A stretch of 64,000 bases of DNA, from NCBI RefSeq assembly GCF_046630445.1, contig NC_092338.1:8698501-8762500 (forward strand), in the 5' to 3' direction. The position numbers were made by a program, and so were the translations under genes. Numbering within the stretch: position 1 is the stretch's first letter; every line of letters starts with the position of its first letter. Shown here piece after piece: positions 55,425 to 64,000 of this stretch. Source of the DNA: Rutidosis leptorrhynchoides (taxonomy: Eukaryota; Streptophyta; Magnoliopsida; Asterales; Asteraceae). The notes under the pieces are model-generated. The model did not search any database. It had not been told where the DNA came from and saw only the letters and a list, made by a program, of their open reading frames with translations.

Positions 55425-55660
55425 ACCACTCACGCTTGCCTGAGTGGCCACCGAGTTGCCCAATGAAGCACACAACCAGGGTTCAATTCCTGGCTATGCC
55501 AAATTGTTCAAAAAAGGAGTGTGACTAGAGGGTGCGCATAATGCGCAATTCACCCAGTACCATGTCTCGCGCTTGGGGGGCTTGATTACCGAAGGTTTTA
55601 CCTTCTATGAGGGAGTCAATGAGCTCGTTCATCGGAGAGTTTCCTCGTTTACCTAAAAAG
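55425..55660 (+). mobile_element. tRNA-derived SINE, copy 1
   Basis: Starts ACCACTCACGCTTGCCTGAG and contains a good B-box (GGTTCAATTCC near 55482). It is collinear with the reverse complement of 62769-63024. It is flanked by TGTCAATAA at 55413-55421 and 55664-55672, a target-site duplication. The tail is short and A-rich. SINEs of this kind depend on LINE enzymes. Confidence 0.85.
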
Positions 55661-55672
55661 AGTTGTCAATAA

Positions 55673-56218
55673 GTACAAAAGATTATAATTCGTTTTCATG
55701 CTTGTAATATGACCGATAACCTAAACAACTAGTCCTACAATTAAATCTTAAAATTCTTTAATACTTTAAAATCAATTGATACTAAAGGGAGGTCCTCCTA
55801 AAATTATATATATACATTTGATTTCTCCATGTTGGATATCACACTTTATATTCACTCCAATAAACCTCCCTAAAACCTAAGTTCAATTTAGACCTTTCAT
55901 TGAACGATAGTCGTGTCTAATCGTCGTTGTGCTCATCGAGGGGTGTGCACTCATGCTCGTATGGGTGCGTTCATTGTGCTGTCCACCAGACCACCACATT
56001 CGGACTATTGCTAACTCTGTTTTCATTGATAGGATTATTGATTATTGAATTATACAATATTTTTGTTTTTATGCCTATTAACAAAATTAGAGGGTTCTCT
56101 ATAAATATTTTTAGGATTTTTTGTAACTTTAGTACATCACTAAACTAAAAAGCAGCGACTTCTTGGCTACTGCCCAATTAAAATACAACACGTGTCAACA
56201 ACCGTCTTCCACTCCCAC
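55673..56218. other. Upstream region of phosphatase gene
   Basis: About 550 bp between the SINE and the TATA box of the phosphatase gene. I see no gene in it. Confidence 0.5.
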
Positions 56219-58516
<2,298 letters not shown>

Positions 58517-59580
58517 AACATGCCATTGTTGAAGGGTGTTTTTGTCATTTTATATGGTTGGAATAAACTGGAATTGGCATTCATTTCGCGGAATATGTTT
58601 AGCAGTTCAGGAATGATATTTCCCATTCCTTGAGGGTTACTTAAAATAGTTGTTCTCGCTGTTAGGACTTAAATAAATTTGTTAATTTGTAACCATATCA
58701 TAAAATAAAATTGAATATTGAAGCATATCAAGTTATTCTGTTATGCTCATTTTCTGTTTTCATCTCTCAATGCAAATTATGTGTATATGATATTATTTTT
58801 TTACCTTGTACTAGCTCTATTAGCTAGTTATGCATACAGAACAATAGGGGAACTTGGGATAATTAAAGGATTATGTTTGTGTGTGTTACAAACACTTGAT
58901 GTAAGGGAATCTAATTGGTGATAATTATTTAATTACGTAGAAACCCGCTAAATAGATTAGATCAGTACTATAACGACGTGCATCAATTTATTACGTCTAT
59001 TGCTTGAGTTGCCTTTTCAAAAGTATAATACGTCTCCTGCTTGTGGTTTGGACCATCTGGTTTGTAAACGAAGTGGACAGAGACATGAATAGAAGAGATC
59101 ATTGCTTTTGGTAATGAAACTTTTCTTTAAATGAACAATTTGGCATAATATGTGTACACAAGAATATTGTTTTTTTTTTCTTGGTTCTTGCTTTTGAATT
59201 ACTTTAGGGTGTTGGCAGTGTTGAATTCACTCTTAACAGAATCTCGTTGCACATTCATAGTCAAGGAGAAAGTTTGATCTTGCTTTTTTAATCGTTTACT
59301 TTATCAAATTTGATCGGGGACGTAGGGTATAGTTAATTGTTCATAAAGTGAAATCAACTGGTATAAACATATCATCACTTTGACCACTACATTACAAGGC
59401 GGCCTTTGTTAGTCATTGAATTCCCCTTTTGCTTGCTTTGTTCTCCCTATTGGAATTTTTTTGTCTTTTCTTGTTTCTAGCATATATGCATGTGGTTTTC
59501 ACATGGCAGTCTACTCGTATGGTCTTATTAGCTCATAATAACTCAAATTAAACTTTTAAACTTTATTATTGTTTATATTT
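58517..59580. other. Intergenic region
   Basis: Holds the 3' UTR and polyadenylation signals of the phosphatase gene (to about 58720). Nothing else is supported. Confidence 0.5.
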
Positions 59581-59628
59581 ATATATATTTATTATGGGTG
59601 ATGATATATACACAACTAATTTTTACAA

Positions 59629-59695
59629 ATACACAACCAAACATGCTTTACAGTGTTGTACAGTACAACACTGTAAAGCATGTTTGGTTGTGTAT
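59629..59695. repeat. Perfect 32-bp inverted repeat with 3-nt loop
   Basis: Left arm 59629-59660 and right arm 59664-59695 are exact reverse complements, separated by CAG. It lies between the two genes, about 250 bp upstream of the ribosomal protein promoter. Confidence 0.95.
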
Positions 59696-59839
59696 ATTAT
59701 ATATACTTGTATGAAAAAACAATCCCATGTAACCATGATTATATTCTTATATATTCATAGCGGGTTTGATGTTTAAACTTCACTAGTAAAATATGTTGAA
59801 GTGACTAGAAAAATGATTAGAAAAAGTAACAAGATATTG

Positions 59840-60038
59840 GGTCAGCGGTTTCGGGTAACTTAAGCCCATTTGTAGATATAAAACTTAAGCCCAATCATAA
59901 ACTATCACCAGCTAACCCTACAAAACCCTAATTCCCATTTCTCTTCAGAACTCTATACTATTCACCGGACATACGCCCTTTAATCGCCAGTGACGTTTAC
60001 CGTTATCATTATTCTATTACAAACCCTAATTTGTCAAT
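59840..60038 (+). promoter_or_regulatory. RPL7 promoter and first (non-coding) exon
   Basis: Two AAGCCCA site II-type elements (near 59860 and 59887) and a telo-box, AAACCCTAA (59923-59931), the standard combination for plant ribosomal protein genes. A second telo-box, AAACCCTAA, is at 60021. Exon 1 probably starts near 59945 and ends at 60038 (CAAT|GTAAGT). The intron runs to 60606. Confidence 0.75.
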
Positions 60039-60614
60039 GTAAGTTTTTCTTTCTTATTTCACATCATCATATCTTAAGTTCGCACATGTTTGATCACATC
60101 ATTTGTTTTATGTTTTACTTATGATTCAGCTTAATATATACATCATATATATTCGAACTAATGTATGCAAAGTGTAAAACTGTCTCAATTTGCAATGTTT
60201 TTAGATACATGAAAATGATACTCTACATTCTAGTTCACGAGCTTATCAATTTCAGCTTAAATTGTTACCAAGTTTATGACAATTTATTTCTGTTTCATTA
60301 TTGTCTTGACATATAAGCTTTTATCTAGGTTATTAACCATACAATCAGGGTTCAATTCTAGATGATAAAGCCTATTATACCATCCATTCAAAGGACCATA
60401 TCCAATCTAATTATCTTTCCAAAACCGAATCGAAACACTATTTGCCACTTTCCTCCTAACAGTATCAATTAGAACTGCAATATTACTTTGTTTTGAAAAA
60501 TTGGTCCAAAGATGTTTGTTTTGCATTATGCTAGAATTGTACTTGCAATAGAAAATATAAGGTGGGATATATGTTATAGTTTATTAACTTCATTAATGTT
60601 TTCTAGTGTGAAAA

Positions 60615-62236
<1,622 letters not shown>

Positions 62237-62239
62237 ATC

Positions 62240-62754
62240 TTTGGTAAACAGGTAGTGGTTTTGTGTCTTGTTGTGTTGCTTGTTAATCCTTTATGAGGAA
62301 TTTTTGGATGTTATGTTTTATGTAACAACTTCATCTAATACCGGTATTACTATTTATGTATCTTTTAGTTATATATGACAATCGCAATGCCGTTTTACCA
62401 GTTTTGTATAAAAGCTGTCCGGTTAGCGTAAAATGATAAATATAATATCTGTGAGGTGCCTAGAACCGATTAATGAATACTTTGTGTCGTTAAAAGTTTC
62501 CTAAGAAGTTGTAACTTCCAAAAGTTAGTTAAAAGTTCATTCGTTCTTGAAAGTATTGAAGATTGGCTTGACCAAATGTTCTAGACTCACTTGCAAGATG
62601 CTAATTATATTACAGTAGTAACATCCAAGAACATATATTACTATTCCCCTTATATACTATTAGCCGTACCAAACGTGAGCATATTAAGATCTCAAGAGTC
62701 GGTAGATATCTTTAATTTCAATTGTGAAACTTTAAAAGCAGGTGTTTTGCAGCC
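62240..62754. other. RPL7 3' flank
   Basis: Contains the 3' UTR and about 400 bp of downstream sequence, up to the SINE target site. No gene seen. Confidence 0.5.
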
Positions 62755-62768
62755 TACAATGTTTTCAT

Positions 62769-63024
62769 ATTTTTTTTTTTTTTTTTTTTTTTTTGGGTAA
62801 CCGAGGAAACCCTCATATGAACGAGCACATTGGCTCCCCCATAGAAGGTAAAACCTCGGGTAGTCAAGCCCCCCGAGCGCGAGACCTGGTACCGGGTGAA
62901 TTGCGCATTATGCGCACCCTCTAATCACACTCCCTTTTTGAACAATTTGGCGGAGCCAGGAATTGAACCCGGGTGGTGTGCTTCATTGGGTAACTCGGTG
63001 GTCACTCAGGCAAGCCTGAGTGGT
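62769..63024 (-). mobile_element. tRNA-derived SINE, copy 2 (minus)
   Basis: 256 bp in minus orientation. The poly(A) tail appears as a T-run at 62769-62794. The B-box is GGTTCAATTCC on the minus strand (near 62965) and the 5' end is at 63024. It is flanked by a perfect 14-bp target duplication, TACAATGTTTTCAT, at 62755-62768 and 63025-63038. The pure tail and exact duplication suggest that it is younger than copy 1. Confidence 0.93.
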
Positions 63025-63053
63025 TACAATGTTTTCATTTTTCAATATACATA

Positions 63054-63971
63054 GGGTATGTTTGGCAAAGAGCTTTTAGGAGCTTTTTGGAGCTTCTAGC
63101 TTTTAGCGTTTAAGAAAAAGCTCCTACTCGTTAAATAGCTTTGTTTGGTAAACACAACTTAAAGCTTTTAGTGGGATTGAAATAGCTCCAAAAAGCTCTT
63201 TATTGAAACGCTTTAGAAACTAGCGTTTAAATGGAACATGAGCTTTTGGTGACGTACTTTACTTTAATACCCTCTTAAAGTTGTCTCACGTAAATCCAAC
63301 AGTTAGGGGTATCCAATTTCAATTTCAATATATAGATATATCAATTTCTAAACATGTATCGTATACAAACATATATAGTATTGTATTTAAATTTATAGGT
63401 TTGTCTTTGCATACATTGTTGTTGCTCGTAAAGTTGATGATTAAAAAAAGCATAAGTGTTTTTCATATTAGAGTTGATACTTTAATTTGAATGCACGTCA
63501 TTAATGATTTAGTTTGCAATAATCGTTGAACATCCAAATTACATATCACGAGATGAGCTTAATAATGTTAATAATCATGACACACGCACCGAAGGACTAT
63601 TTGAAGGAAGAAGGAATGAGATGAAACATATTCGTAACAATATTGCTACTTCAATATGGAATGATCGTCATTAATAATTTAGTAGTATTATATATGTTTT
63701 CGGTTATTAGTAGTATTATATATGTTTTCGGTTATTTGGTAATGACTATGTTTTATTAAACTAAAATAATGATATTTAAGTATTTTTTCTAGTGTCCATT
63801 TTTGTCATTTTACTTATTTTATAACAGCTCCAGCTACTTTGCCAAACAATTAAATACATTTAAAAAGCTTCAGCTAAACGCTTTCAGTTAAACGCTTGCA
63901 GCTAAAGGCTTGCAGCTAAACGCCTGCAGCTAAACGCTTGCAGCTTCCAGCTAGTTTTGGCAAACATACCC
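63054..63971. mobile_element. PIF/Harbinger-like non-autonomous DNA element
   Basis: 918 bp with terminal inverted repeats GGGTATGTTTGGCAAAG and (right end) TTTTGGCAAACATACCC. It is flanked by ATA on both sides (63051-63053, 63972-63974), a 3-bp duplication compatible with PIF/Harbinger. The subterminal regions are rich in AGCTTTT/GCTAAACG repeats, including about five 15-nt units at 63866-63945. An internal transposase-like remnant lies at 63522-63674. Confidence 0.7.
63522..63674 (+). pseudogene. Possible Harbinger transposase C-terminal remnant
   Basis: A 50-codon open stretch ends RRNEMKHIRNNIATSIWNDR and stop. It resembles the W..fRd.lA..MW.. tail of plant PIF/Harbinger-like transposases. 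No catalytic residues are present. Identification rests on a short motif and on the element's termini. Confidence 0.4.
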
Positions 63972-64000
63972 ATAATCACATCATTATGGAAAAAAGCCTT

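Overview
This is plant nuclear DNA from a eudicot, dominated by nested LTR retrotransposons in the first 55 kb, with a small gene island at 55.7-62.4 kb. Evidence for a plant: AT-rich sequence, GT-AG introns, a telo-box/site II ribosomal-protein promoter, Athila and chromovirus lineages, a tRNA-derived SINE and a PIF/Harbinger-like element. The repeat families resemble those I associate with Asteraceae, but I cannot prove the family from sequence alone. No prokaryotic or viral genome features are present.

Layout of the repeat nest. (1) An old copy of a large non-autonomous Ty3-type element, here called B1, supplies the left edge of the window (1-2148, part of its 5' LTR), internal pieces at 26795-27297 and 38672-41907, and a 3' LTR at 41908-45922. 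(2) An Athila-lineage element (2149-26794) lies between the B1 pieces. It carries a broken gag-pro-RT-RH-IN, an intact small zinc-knuckle ORF, and a broken env-position (Athila ORF1-like) gene. Its 5' LTR lacks its start and its 3' LTR lacks its end. (3) Inside the Athila protease, a chromovirus-type element (7375-16078, minus strand, TSD ATTTT) has nearly identical 2.39-kb LTRs, an intact gag and a decayed pol. (4) A younger copy of the B family (B2, 27298-38666, TSD AAGGT) sits inside B1. Both B copies lack recognisable pol and carry a decayed fragment of a cytoplasmic poly(A)-binding protein gene. (5) To the right are a truncated Ty3-type LTR (46909-49081) with striking hairpin and GC-palindrome arrays, and a decayed Ty1/copia element (49082-55317), which also carries a PABP fragment inside its RNase H region.

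Gene island. A plant/fungal atypical dual-specificity phosphatase gene (five exons, 56353-58516) and a 60S ribosomal protein L7 gene (60615-62236, six coding exons plus a 5'-UTR intron) lie on the plus strand. A SINE stands on each side of the pair (55425-55660 and 62769-63024). A perfect 32-bp hairpin lies between the genes, and a PIF/Harbinger-like element with a transposase C-terminal remnant closes the window (63054-63971).

Strongest leads: paired palindromes with fixed spacing in LTR regulatory regions (32 bp in Athila, 20 bp in two chromovirus-type LTRs); five tandem stem-loop units with shared flanks but different, mutually complementary stems (48147-48368); and the same PABP segment captured by two unrelated retrotransposon superfamilies. 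All identities quoted are by-eye comparisons.
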